Positions 42,890 to 51,169 of a stretch of 64,000 nucleotides of DNA are shown here, in pieces. The notes beneath the pieces are model-generated. The model saw only the letters and a list, made by a program, of their open reading frames with translations. It did no database searches and was not told the origin of the DNA. Position numbers and translations under genes: made by a program. Each line of letters opens with the position of its first letter. Position 1 is the stretch's first letter. Origin of the DNA: CADEED01 sp039931065 (lineage in GTDB: Bacteria > Pseudomonadota > Gammaproteobacteria > Steroidobacterales > Steroidobacteraceae); assembly GCA_039931065.1 (NCBI GenBank), contig JBDTSP010000006.1:1-64000 (forward strand), read 5' to 3'.

Positions 42890-43768
42890 TTAACCGAAGC
42901 GCCCGGTGATGTAGTCTTCGGTCAACTTGTGGCGCGGGTTCGTGAAGATGCGATCCGTCTCGCCGACTTCGATCAGGTCGCCGAGATGGAAATACGCGGT
43001 GCGCTGCGACACCCGTGCCGCCTGCTGCATGGAGTGCGTGACGATCGCGATCGCGTAACTCTGGCGCAACTCTTCCATCAGGTCTTCGATACGCGCGGTG
43101 GCGATCGGGTCGAGCGCCGAACACGGCTCGTCCATCAGGATCACTTCAGGGTTCACGGCGATCGTGCGCGCGATGCACAGGCGCTGCTGCTGGCCACCGG
43201 AGAGCGAAGTCCCCGGCTGCTGCAGCCGGTCCTTCACTTCTTCCCACAGGCCGGCGCGTTGCAGGGAGTTGTGCACGATTTCATCCAGCTCGACGCGATC
43301 GCCGGCGAGGCCGTGAATCTTCGGGCCGTAGGCCACGTTGTCGTAGATGGATTTGGGAAACGGATTCGGCTTCTGAAACACCATGCCGACGCGCGCGCGC
43401 AGCTGGACGACATCCTGCTTCTTGTCGTGGATGTCCTTGCCGTCGAGCAGGATCGATCCTTCGACTCGAGCACCCTCGATGGTGTCGTTCATGCGATTGA
43501 GGCAACGCAGAAACGTCGACTTGCCGCAACCCGACGGGCCGATCATCGCGAGCACCTGGTTCTTGCCGATGTCGATCCCGACTTTCTTGATGGCGTGTTT
43601 CTCGCCGTAGAACACGTCGACGTCGCGGCAGCTGAAGATCGGGTCGTCGACGGCAATGTTGCCCACGGTCTTGCCGATTTCCACCGGCGACTGCAGCGCG
43701 GAAGGTTCCGACTTCCGGCCGCCCGGCTTCAGATTGATGCCCGCTCGATCCACTTGTGCAGCTTCCAT
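42890..43768 (-). CDS. pstB: Phosphate ABC transporter ATP-binding protein
   Basis: 292 residues. Walker A GPSGCGKST, Q-loop VFQKPNPFPKSIYDNVAYGP, signature LSGGQQQRLCIARTIA, Walker B VILMDEPCSALDPIAT and switch His in IVTHSMQQAARVS are complete. PstB drives high-affinity phosphate import through PstA and PstC. About 40 extra N-terminal residues precede the ABC domain, rich in charged and Pro residues. It starts four bases after the pstA stop. Confidence 0.97.
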   Translation of the reverse strand: MEAAQVDRAGINLKPGGRKSEPSALQSPVEIGKTVGNIAVDDPIFSCRDVDVFYGEKHAIKKVGIDIGKNQVLAMIGPSGCGKSTFLRCLNRMNDTIEGARVEGSILLDGKDIHDKKQDVVQLRARVGMVFQKPNPFPKSIYDNVAYGPKIHGLAGDRVELDEIVHNSLQRAGLWEEVKDRLQQPGTSLSGGQQQRLCIARTIAVNPEVILMDEPCSALDPIATARIEDLMEELRQSYAIAIVTHSMQQAARVSQRTAYFHLGDLIEVGETDRIFTNPRHKLTEDYITGRFG

Positions 43769-43772
43769 ATTC

Positions 43773-45080
43773 TTACCACCGTCGTTCGAATCGTTTACGC
43801 AGGATGACCGCAGTCGTATTCATGACCACCAGGAACGCCAGCAACACGATGATGGCGCCGGACGTCTTCTCGACGAAGCCGCGTTCCGGGCTGTCGGACC
43901 ACAGGTAAACCTGGACCGGCAGCGCCGTCGCGGCATCGGTGATGCCCTTCGGAACATCCACGATGAAGGCGACCATGCCGATCATGAGCAGCGGCGCGGA
44001 TTCGCCGAGCGCGCGTGCCATGCCGATGATGGTCCCGGTCAACATCCCCGGCATCGCGAGCGGCAACACATGGTGGGTCACCGTCTGGATCTTCGACGCG
44101 CCCATGCCGAGCGCCGCTTCGCGGATGGACGGCGGCACCGCTTTGAGCGCCGCACGCGAGGCGATGATGATGGTCGGGAGCGTCAGCAACGTGAGCACCA
44201 GTGCGCCCACCAGCGGGGATGAACGCGGCATGCCGAAAAAACCGATGAAGACCGCCAGGCCCAGCAGACCGAACACGATGGACGGCACCGCGGCGAGGTT
44301 GTTGATGTTGACCTCGATCAGGTCGGTCCAGCGGTTGCGACGCGCAAACTCCTCGAGGTAGATAGCCGTCGCCACGCCGATGGGGAACGACAACAGCAAG
44401 GTCAGCACCAGCGTGAAGAACGAACCGGCGACCGCACCCCAGATGCCGGCCTTCTCGGGCTCGCGCGAATCACCGCCGCTGACAAAGGTCTTGTTGAACT
44501 TGAGCGCCAGCGCGCCGTCGCTGCGCAACTGGTCCGTCCAGGCGAGCTGCTCGTCGCTCAGGGGGCGCTCTGCTTCGGGCAACGAACGTTCGATTTTTCC
44601 CTTCTGCAGCAGATCGACCGCATCGCTCGCGAGCAGCCATTTCTGCACGGTCGTGCCGATCAGCGCCGGGTCTTCGACCACGCTGCGCTGCAAATCGAAT
44701 GCCGCGCTCGAGCTGACCAGCTTGGTGAGCGCGCGTGTCGCCGCGCGCCCTTCGACCGCCGGGAACCGGGACTTGAGCGCGGCGCGGATCAGCGCCGCGT
44801 AGTCCGCCGCGTTCAGGTCATCGACCTTGCGTGTCCCGGCCGGATCGATGATCTGCGGATCGAAGTAGATCGGCAGCTTGAGCTCGGTCTGCCGGAACGC
44901 ACCCAACCCGTTCGAGAAAATCACGAAGAATAGATAGAAGAGGAAGGCCATGCCGGCCATCACCGCGCCGAGACCGTAGGCGCGAAAACGGCGTTCCGAC
45001 CAGTAACGCCGGCGCAGACTGCGCTCGACGATGGCCTGCGTTTCCTGCGGAGTCCGCCGCGGCCTATTCGTATTGTTCAC
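43773..45080 (-). CDS. pstA: Phosphate ABC transporter permease PstA (long form)
   Basis: 435 residues from a GTG at 45080, which has a close AGGAAG; a TTG at 45095 would add five residues and overlap pstC more. After a basic N-terminus and one membrane helix (about 40-60) comes a periplasmic insert of about 150 residues (about 65-210) before the standard permease core. The core has FPIGVATAIYLEEFARR, AVPSIVFGLLGLAVF and the coupling-helix motif IREAALGMGASKIQTV. Similar long forms occur in Pseudomonas. The start overlaps the end of pstC by 17 bases. Confidence 0.9.
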   Translation of the reverse strand: MNNTNRPRRTPQETQAIVERSLRRRYWSERRFRAYGLGAVMAGMAFLFYLFFVIFSNGLGAFRQTELKLPIYFDPQIIDPAGTRKVDDLNAADYAALIRAALKSRFPAVEGRAATRALTKLVSSSAAFDLQRSVVEDPALIGTTVQKWLLASDAVDLLQKGKIERSLPEAERPLSDEQLAWTDQLRSDGALALKFNKTFVSGGDSREPEKAGIWGAVAGSFFTLVLTLLLSFPIGVATAIYLEEFARRNRWTDLIEVNINNLAAVPSIVFGLLGLAVFIGFFGMPRSSPLVGALVLTLLTLPTIIIASRAALKAVPPSIREAALGMGASKIQTVTHHVLPLAMPGMLTGTIIGMARALGESAPLLMIGMVAFIVDVPKGITDAATALPVQVYLWSDSPERGFVEKTSGAIIVLLAFLVVMNTTAVILRKRFERRW

Positions 45081-46452
45081 GGTACTTCCTGACAACCTGC
45101 AACGCGATCACGTTGAGCAGCAACGTGACCAGGAACAACACCAGCCCGAGCGCGAACGCCGCCAGCGTCTTGGGGCTGTCGAACTCCTGGTCGCCGACCA
45201 GCAGCGTCACGATCTGCACCGTGACCGTGGTGACCGCTTCGAACGGATTCGCGGTGAGATTGGCGGACAGGCCCGCCGCCATCACCACGATCATGGTTTC
45301 ACCGATGGCGCGCGACACGGCCAGCAATACGCCGCCGACGATGCCAGGCAACGCGGCCCGCATCACCACCTGCTTGATCGTTTCGGAGCGCGTCGCGCCG
45401 AGCGCGTAGGCCCCATCGCGCAGCGACTGCGGCACGGCGCTGATCATGTCGTCGGCCAGCGAGGACACGAACGGGATGATCATGATGCCCATGACGAGGC
45501 CGGCGGCCAACGCACTCTCGGAAGCGACGCTGATTCCGAATTCGGCGCCCCAACCGCGCAGCGCAGGTCCAATGGTCAACGCCGCAAAGAATCCGTACAC
45601 GACGGTGGGCACGCCCGCGAGGACTTCGAGCAGCGGTTTCGCCCAGGTGCGGAACCGCGGATGCGCGTATTCGGCCAGGTAGATAGCCGAGAACAGGCCG
45701 ATGGGGACCGCGATTACCATGGCAATCAGCGAGATGAGCGCAGTGCCGGCAAACAGCGGTACGGCGCCAAATGAGCCCGACGAGCCGACCTGGTCGGCGC
45801 GGATGGCCATCTGCGGACTCCACGAAGTACCAAACAGGAAATCGATCGGCGAGATGATGGCAAAGAAACGGAATGCTTCGAAGGCCACCGATGCCACGAT
45901 GCCGATGGTCGTGAAGACCGCAAGCGTCGAGCAGCCGATCAGCAGCCACTCGATCACTTTTTCCACTCGGTTGCGGGCGCGCAATTCCGGGGTGATCTTC
46001 GCGCGCACGGTGAGCATCGCGCCGATCGTCATGACGAGGATGAGCACGGTGAGCGCCATGCGGCTGATCCCGCGCAGCTGCAGGTATTCGGTCGCGGCCG
46101 CCTTCACCGGCTCGCTGGCCATCGATGCCGGGATATTGCCGGCGACCAGATTGCGAACGTCGTTGAGCACCAGCGACAGCTCGTTGCCCGGCAACTGCTG
46201 CACACCGGCCGGCAGGTGATCGGTGATGAGCCGCAGGATGAGCGCGTCCTGGAACACCAGCCACAAACCGATGACCAGCAACGCCGGCAAGGCGCACCAC
46301 ATCGCCGTCATCAGTCCGTAGTGAGAAGGCAGCGAATGCAGATGGCGAACGCCGCGGCTGCCGCCGACCAGCGCCAGCGAGCGCGACTTGCCGATCCAGA
46401 ATGCGGCTGCCGAGAGCAGCGCGAGTGCAACGAGTAAGGCCGCCGGATTCAT
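45064..46452 (-). CDS. pstC: Phosphate ABC transporter permease PstC (long form)
   Basis: 462 residues. It has an extra N-terminal membrane helix and a soluble insert (about 75-130: DALILRLITDHLPAGVQQLP onward) before the permease core, larger than the E. coli protein (319). The core carries VPIGLFSAIYLAEYA, GVPTVVYGFFAAL and the coupling motif LRDGAYALGATRSETIKQV. It pairs with PstA to form the phosphate channel. A PhoB-box-like sequence and a GTGGCCGC inverted repeat (46478-46502) lie between it and the porin gene. Confidence 0.95.
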   Translation of the reverse strand: MNPAALLVALALLSAAAFWIGKSRSLALVGGSRGVRHLHSLPSHYGLMTAMWCALPALLVIGLWLVFQDALILRLITDHLPAGVQQLPGNELSLVLNDVRNLVAGNIPASMASEPVKAAATEYLQLRGISRMALTVLILVMTIGAMLTVRAKITPELRARNRVEKVIEWLLIGCSTLAVFTTIGIVASVAFEAFRFFAIISPIDFLFGTSWSPQMAIRADQVGSSGSFGAVPLFAGTALISLIAMVIAVPIGLFSAIYLAEYAHPRFRTWAKPLLEVLAGVPTVVYGFFAALTIGPALRGWGAEFGISVASESALAAGLVMGIMIIPFVSSLADDMISAVPQSLRDGAYALGATRSETIKQVVMRAALPGIVGGVLLAVSRAIGETMIVVMAAGLSANLTANPFEAVTTVTVQIVTLLVGDQEFDSPKTLAAFALGLVLFLVTLLLNVIALQVVRKYREQYE

Positions 46453-46509
46453 GTGTGCTGTTGGATTCCCGGAGAGCGTGGCCGCGTTGTTCCAGCGGCC
46501 ACTCTGTTT

Positions 46510-46527
46510 AACGCCGCTTTGTTACAG
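46510..46527 (-). promoter_or_regulatory. Candidate PhoB box upstream of pstC
   Basis: On the minus strand CTGTAACAAAGCGGCGTT agrees with 11 of 18 positions of the E. coli-type CTGTCATAAAACTGTCAT arrangement, strongest in the first half. It lies 58 bases upstream of the pstC start, a workable distance. The second half is poor, so this remains tentative. Confidence 0.3.
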
Positions 46528-46534
46528 CTTCGTG

Positions 46535-46568
46535 AAAAAGGCCGGGCGGCCATCGCGGCCGCCCGGCC
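46535..46568 (-). terminator. Strong rho-independent terminator after the porin gene
   Basis: On the minus strand GGCCGGGCGGCC (46568-46557), a five-base loop and GGCCGCCCGGCC (46551-46540) form a 12-bp all-GC stem followed by TTTTT (46539-46535). It sits eight bases after the porin stop codon and would separate the porin transcript from pstC, leaving pstCAB-phoU needing its own promoter or readthrough. Confidence 0.9.
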
Positions 46569-46575
46569 CACGAAC

Positions 46576-47952
46576 TCAGAACTTGAAGTTCAGATCCAGC
46601 TGTAAGCGCTTGTAATCACGATCAAATACATTCGTGATCACTCGCGTGTCGTACAGGGCGGGGGTCGTTTCATTGAAAACCGTCACCGACTGGGGAACGT
46701 CATTGGCGAGCTCGTTCAGGAACAACGTGGCGTTCACGGTCCAGTTGCGAGCCACCGTATACCCGCCACGCAGAACGATGCCCTTGGTATCGGTGTTGCC
46801 GTCGCCGAAATCGGAGTCGAGCAACTGGCCGAACAACGCGTCCTTCTCGACCTGCTGATAGACGGCACCGATTTCCCAGGTGCCCTTCGCCGACGACGCC
46901 GCGCCGTAGCTCACGCCGGCCGAGAACGCGGTGTCTAACTTCTCACCTGCGGCCGGATTGACTTCGGCCGCGGTGTTCTGCGCGTAGTCGGCGAAGAAAC
47001 GCAGCGGTTTGCCGCCGACCGACGCCGTCAGATCACCGAATACCTGCACGATGTCGTAGTCGGAGAGCAGGCAGGCGGAACCTGCGGCCAGTGTGCGATT
47101 GCAGACTGCGGAGCTGGTCGTGGTCGTATTGCCGAAGGAGTTGCCGCCGAACAGCGGGTTCCAGCCCTGCACTCCGTCAAAGTCCATGTAGGTCGCGGCC
47201 ACGGTCATCTTCAAGGTGTCGGAGATCGGAATCTTGTAGCCGACCTGCGCGCCGAACATGATCGAATCGGTATTCGTGCCACTAGTCGTGTTGCTGAACG
47301 AAAGCGCCCGCTCCGAGAGCCAGTCATAGAAGGCAGCGGCGAAGAAATTGCCACTGCCGAAATTGACCGAGAGGCCTTCCGGATTCACGTCGTTGTCATA
47401 GAAGAAACTGCCGGTGCGTTGCCAGGAATACTTCTGCTTGCCGGCCGTGACTTTCCAATGCGCGTTCGGCGCCCAGGTGACGTACGCGAGGTCGAGATCG
47501 AAATCCTTGCGGGCGTTCTGGCCGTCGAGCGTCTGATTGCCCGAGCGCGGATCCGTGCTGCCGGTGGTGATGGCGAACTGGCCGGAAACCGTGTCGTTGA
47601 CGCGGAACAGCGCGTTGAGGCGGGCGCGGATGCGATCACGATCGCGGTTGCGATCGACGTACTGCACGTCGAACGACTCATTGCGGTAGCGCAGATCGCC
47701 ATTGAACGACAGGCGGGACTTCTCTTGCGCGACGACGTCGCCGGCATGGTCCGCGCTGACCTGTACTTCTTCGACGGCTTTCTTCGTCTGTGTCTGCGCC
47801 TGTTCGAGCTGATCGATCTTGGCGGACAGTGCCGCCAGCTGCGCCTTGAGCGCCTCGATGTCGGCGTTCTGCGCGAACGCGGGCACCGGCGCGAATCCGG
47901 CGGCGCCCACAATGACGCTCGCGACGGCCAGTGAAATGAGATTGCGTTTCAT
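46576..47952 (-). CDS. Putative outer-membrane porin in the pst cluster
   Basis: 458 residues. Signal peptide about 1-27 (PVPAFA). A short coiled-coil (about 29-65: IEALKAQLAALSAKIDQLEQ) precedes a 16-strand-type barrel ending RLQLDLNFKF with terminal Phe; a leading coiled coil is common in trimeric putative porins. Strand segments such as RLSFNGDLRYRNESFDVQY and WKVTAGKQKYSWQRTGSFFYDND resemble the Porin_5 group. Its place between pstS and pstC suggests a phosphate-induced porin similar in role to OprP, although it lacks obvious OprP sequence features I could identify. Specificity is inference. Confidence 0.85.
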   Translation of the reverse strand: MKRNLISLAVASVIVGAAGFAPVPAFAQNADIEALKAQLAALSAKIDQLEQAQTQTKKAVEEVQVSADHAGDVVAQEKSRLSFNGDLRYRNESFDVQYVDRNRDRDRIRARLNALFRVNDTVSGQFAITTGSTDPRSGNQTLDGQNARKDFDLDLAYVTWAPNAHWKVTAGKQKYSWQRTGSFFYDNDVNPEGLSVNFGSGNFFAAAFYDWLSERALSFSNTTSGTNTDSIMFGAQVGYKIPISDTLKMTVAATYMDFDGVQGWNPLFGGNSFGNTTTTSSAVCNRTLAAGSACLLSDYDIVQVFGDLTASVGGKPLRFFADYAQNTAAEVNPAAGEKLDTAFSAGVSYGAASSAKGTWEIGAVYQQVEKDALFGQLLDSDFGDGNTDTKGIVLRGGYTVARNWTVNATLFLNELANDVPQSVTVFNETTPALYDTRVITNVFDRDYKRLQLDLNFKF

Positions 47953-48047
47953 GATGTTTTCTCTAGCTATTACTGAAATGCGGTTGCGTTGCGTGGAACC
48001 GGCTGCGCCGCGCGAAACCGGTGGCTCTGCGCGGCGCTGCGCTGCTC

Positions 48048-49100
48048 TCAGAGCTTGACGGGCTTCAAGTTCTTGGCGTCATCGCGGATCTTGCCGATCT
48101 CGGCCTTGCTGGGAGGAATCAGTCCCTTGTCGGCGAGGTAGCCGTCTTCGCCGATCGCCTTCGCGCTCATGTACTCGGCCACGAACTCGTTGATGCCGGG
48201 GATCACGCCGACGTGCGCTTTCTTCACGTAGATGAACAACGGACGCGAGGCGGGATACTTGCCCGAGGAGACCGTTTCGAAGGTCGGCGAAACACCGTCG
48301 ACGATCGCACCCTTCAGCTTGTCGAGGTTCTCCTCGAGGAAGCTGTAACCGAACACGCCGACGGCATCCTTATTCGCGCCCAGCTTCTGCACGATCAGGT
48401 TGTCGTTTTCGCCGGCTTCGATGTACGCACCGTCTTCACGGATCGCGTCACACTTGCGCTTGAAGCTCGGCTCGTCCTGCTCACGCAGCGTGTTGAGCCA
48501 GGCGAACGACCGGCAGCCCGCTTCGAGATACAGCTCGGCGAACGAGTCGCGCGTTCCGGAGGTCGGCGGCGGGCCGAGCACTTCGATCTTCGTGGCGGGC
48601 AGCGATTTGTTGACGTCTTTCCACGTCTTGTTCGGGTTCGGAATCAACGTGGACGGACTGGCCGGATCGGGGACAGTCTTCGCAAGCGCGAGATAGACGT
48701 CCTTGCGCGTGAGATTCAACGTCGCGCCGGCCTTGTTCTGCGCCAGCACGATGCCGTCGTAGCCCACTTTGATCTCGATCACTTCTTTCACGCCATTGGT
48801 CGAGCAGGTCGCGAGTTCCGTCGACTTGATGCGGCGTGAGGCGTTGGCGATATCGGGATACTGCGGACCGACGCCGTTGCAGAACAGCTTGAGACCGCCG
48901 CCGGTGCCGGTGCTCTCGACCTTCGGGGTCTTGAACTTGCCGCCGCGGCCGAACTGTTCGGCGACGGTGGTGGTGAACGGGTATACCGTGGACGAACCCA
49001 CGATGTTGATGGAGTCGCGCGCCGACTGGGCAGCAGCGAATGAGCTCAGGCTCAGGGTGACGGCGGTCGCGAGCGATAAGACGACGAGTTTGCGGGCCAC
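48048..49100 (-). CDS. pstS: Phosphate-binding protein PstS
   Basis: 350 residues from a GTG at 49100 preceded by GGAGG; upstream codons in this frame run through repeats and are not coding. Signal peptide about 1-24 (SFAAA). The mature protein begins with the family motif INIVGSSTVYPFTTTVAEQF. Phosphate-contacting segments VESTGTGGGLKLFC, IANASRRIKSTE and SGTRDSFAEL are present. It delivers periplasmic phosphate to PstCA. The porin gene follows 95 bases later. Confidence 0.95.
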   Translation of the reverse strand: MARKLVVLSLATAVTLSLSSFAAAQSARDSINIVGSSTVYPFTTTVAEQFGRGGKFKTPKVESTGTGGGLKLFCNGVGPQYPDIANASRRIKSTELATCSTNGVKEVIEIKVGYDGIVLAQNKAGATLNLTRKDVYLALAKTVPDPASPSTLIPNPNKTWKDVNKSLPATKIEVLGPPPTSGTRDSFAELYLEAGCRSFAWLNTLREQDEPSFKRKCDAIREDGAYIEAGENDNLIVQKLGANKDAVGVFGYSFLEENLDKLKGAIVDGVSPTFETVSSGKYPASRPLFIYVKKAHVGVIPGINEFVAEYMSAKAIGEDGYLADKGLIPPSKAEIGKIRDDAKNLKPVKL

Positions 49101-49134
49101 TGGTTTTGCCTCCGGTTGTGACGGGCGGCAATTT

Positions 49135-49152
49135 ATGTCGGCAAGGTTACGG
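49135..49152 (-). promoter_or_regulatory. Candidate PhoB box upstream of pstS
   Basis: On the minus strand CCGTAACCTTGCCGACAT holds two seven-base units, CCGTAAC and CCGACAT, with 11-base periodicity as in PhoB boxes, but only 9 of 18 positions fit the E. coli-type sequence. It ends 34 bases upstream of the start codon. Confidence 0.25.
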
Positions 49153-49181
49153 GAATATTTCAGTCCGCCAGAAAGCTCGCC

Positions 49182-49226
49182 AAAAGGGGACAGTCCCCAT
49201 TTCAAAAAGGGGACTGTCCCCATTTC
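49182..49226. repeat. Tandem REP-like palindromes
   Basis: GGGGACAGTCCCC (49186-49198) and GGGGACTGTCCCC (49209-49221) stand 23 bases apart, both flanked by an A-run on the left and ATTTC on the right. A related copy, GGGGAGTATCCCC with ATTTCC, lies at the end of accA (16594-16606). Such units are usually spread by REP-associated transposases; none is in the window. Confidence 0.8.
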
Positions 49227-49284
49227 ATCTCATTGTCACAAAACTCCTTGATGCGTCGGGCGCGGTTCCGTATAACGCGCAGCG

Positions 49285-50412
49285 ATGTCAACCACCGTCG
49301 ATCTCACGCTCGATCTGCTCGCGCGCAACTCCGTCACACCCGCCGATCAGGGCTGTCAGGAGGTCATGACGAAACGGCTGGCCGGCGCTGGTTTCGAGAT
49401 CGAAAACCTCCGTTACGGCAACGTCGACAATTTCTGGGCGACGCGCGGCAAGGGTGGCCCGGTGTTGTGTTTCGCGGGTCACACCGACGTGGTGCCGACC
49501 GGACCGCTCGAGGAATGGAAAAGCGATCCGTTCAAGCCCGCCATTCGTGACGGAATGCTGTTCGGCCGCGGTGCGGCCGACATGAAGAGCGCGTTGGCCG
49601 CGATGGTCACGGCCACCGAAGATTTCGTGCAGGCGCACCCCAAGCATCAGGGCACGATCGCCTATCTGATCACCAGCGACGAAGAAGGTCCCTCGGTCGA
49701 CGGCACCAAGAGGGTGGTCGAGACGCTGCGCGAGCGCGGCCAGAGGATCGACTGGTGCATCGTCGGCGAGCCCTCGAGCGAACACGAGCTGGGCGACACG
49801 ATCAAGATCGGCCGGCGCGGCTCCCTCTCCGGCCGGTTGACGGTGCATGGCGTGCAAGGTCACATCGCCTATCCGCAGCTCGCCGAAAATCCGGTACACA
49901 CTTTTGCACCCGCTTTGGCTGAACTCACGGCGCGCACCTGGGATCAGGGCAACGCGCACTTCCAGCCGACCAGCTTCCAGATTTCGAATTTCAATGCCGG
50001 CACCGGGGCGCCGAACGTGATTCCGGGCGAGCTCAAGGCGCGCTTCAATCTGCGTTATTCACCCGTGCAGACCATCGACGGCCTCAAGACCATGGTCGAG
50101 GGCATCCTCAAGAAGCATGGCGTGCGCTTCACCCTGGAGTGGTACATCTCGGGCGAGCCGTTCTACACGCCTCCTGGCGCGCTCTCGGCGGGCGTCACCC
50201 GCGCCATCCAGGCCGAGACGGGGATCAGCCCCAAGTTTTCGACGGGCGGCGGGACGTCCGACGGCCGCTTCATCGCGCCCCTTGGTGCGCAGGTGGTCGA
50301 ACTCGGTGTCATCAATGCGACCATCCACAAGGTCAACGAGAGCGTCAATGTCGCCGACATCGACCGCCTGCATCGCATCTATCTGAACACATTGAAAGAA
50401 ATGCTCGCCTGA
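49285..50412 (+). CDS. dapE: Succinyl-diaminopimelate desuccinylase
   Basis: 375 residues. A dizinc M20 peptidase-family enzyme that releases LL-diaminopimelate for lysine and cell wall. Zinc and catalytic residues are visible: AGHTDVVPTG (His66, Asp68), GRGAADMKS (Asp99), SDEEGPSVDGT (Glu133-Glu134), GEPSSEHELGD and the C-terminal ELGVINATIHKVNE with the last His. It completes the succinylase branch with dapD and dapC elsewhere in the window. It is divergent from pstS across the REP-like palindromes. Confidence 0.97.
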   Translation: MSTTVDLTLDLLARNSVTPADQGCQEVMTKRLAGAGFEIENLRYGNVDNFWATRGKGGPVLCFAGHTDVVPTGPLEEWKSDPFKPAIRDGMLFGRGAADMKSALAAMVTATEDFVQAHPKHQGTIAYLITSDEEGPSVDGTKRVVETLRERGQRIDWCIVGEPSSEHELGDTIKIGRRGSLSGRLTVHGVQGHIAYPQLAENPVHTFAPALAELTARTWDQGNAHFQPTSFQISNFNAGTGAPNVIPGELKARFNLRYSPVQTIDGLKTMVEGILKKHGVRFTLEWYISGEPFYTPPGALSAGVTRAIQAETGISPKFSTGGGTSDGRFIAPLGAQVVELGVINATIHKVNESVNVADIDRLHRIYLNTLKEMLA

Positions 50413-50505
50413 CGTCTTTGCACGACGAGTCTTACCCTTTTGTGACAGCGCAGCGCTGACCCACTAAACTCCGCGTCGCAAATCAGGGTCGGCGGAAAAA
50501 CATCA

Positions 50506-51147
50506 ATGAACTTCATCTCGCGTCTCATGCCTCGCGAGGGGCGTTTCTTCAATCTCTTCGATGGCCATGCCAAGTTCATCGTCGAAGGAGCCGTAGCGCT
50601 CGCCGACGTGCTGCGGCACTACGACGATCAGGGTGATCGCGACGTTCGCATCAAACAGATCGAGGACGCCGAACACGGCGCCGACCGCATCACGCACGAG
50701 ACCGTGCAGCTGTTGCACACCACGTTCATAACGCCGTTCGATCGTGATGATATCCATCGCCTCATTTCGCGCATGGACGACATCCTCGACCTGATCCAGG
50801 ACACCGCCGAATCGCTGGTGCTCTACGACATCCAGAGAGTCACGCCCGAAGCCACACAGCTTGCCGAACTGGTCCTGCGCTGCGCGGAACGCGTGCAGAC
50901 CGCCGTCGGGTTGATGGCCTCCATGGCTGACGCTCCCGCCATCCTCCAGCTCTGCCAGGAAATCGACAAGCTCGAGTCCGACGCCGACCGCGTCATGAGA
51001 GGAGCCATCTCCGAGCTGTTCCGCAACGAGACCGACGTCCGCCAGCTCATCAAGCTCAAGGCGGTGTACGAGTTGCTCGAATCGGCCACGGACAAGTGCC
51101 AGGATGTGGCCAACGTGATCGAAAGCGTCGTCCTCGAAAACTCCTGA
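50506..51147 (+). CDS. DUF47 (PhoU-like) protein partner of Pit
   Basis: 213 residues. It is an all-helical PhoU-like protein of the DUF47/TIGR00153 family: FNLFDGHAKFIVEGAVALADVL, IKQIEDAEHGADRITHETVQLL, TPFDRDDIHRLISRMDDILDLIQDTAE and the C-terminal LLESATDKCQDVANVIESVV. Such genes nearly always precede pit-type transporter genes, as here (22-base gap), and the proteins are thought to regulate the transporter. The Asp/Glu-rich repeats suggest metal binding as in PhoU. Confidence 0.93.
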   Translation: MNFISRLMPREGRFFNLFDGHAKFIVEGAVALADVLRHYDDQGDRDVRIKQIEDAEHGADRITHETVQLLHTTFITPFDRDDIHRLISRMDDILDLIQDTAESLVLYDIQRVTPEATQLAELVLRCAERVQTAVGLMASMADAPAILQLCQEIDKLESDADRVMRGAISELFRNETDVRQLIKLKAVYELLESATDKCQDVANVIESVVLENS

Positions 51148-51169
51148 TTCCGACTCGCCCTCCCAACTC

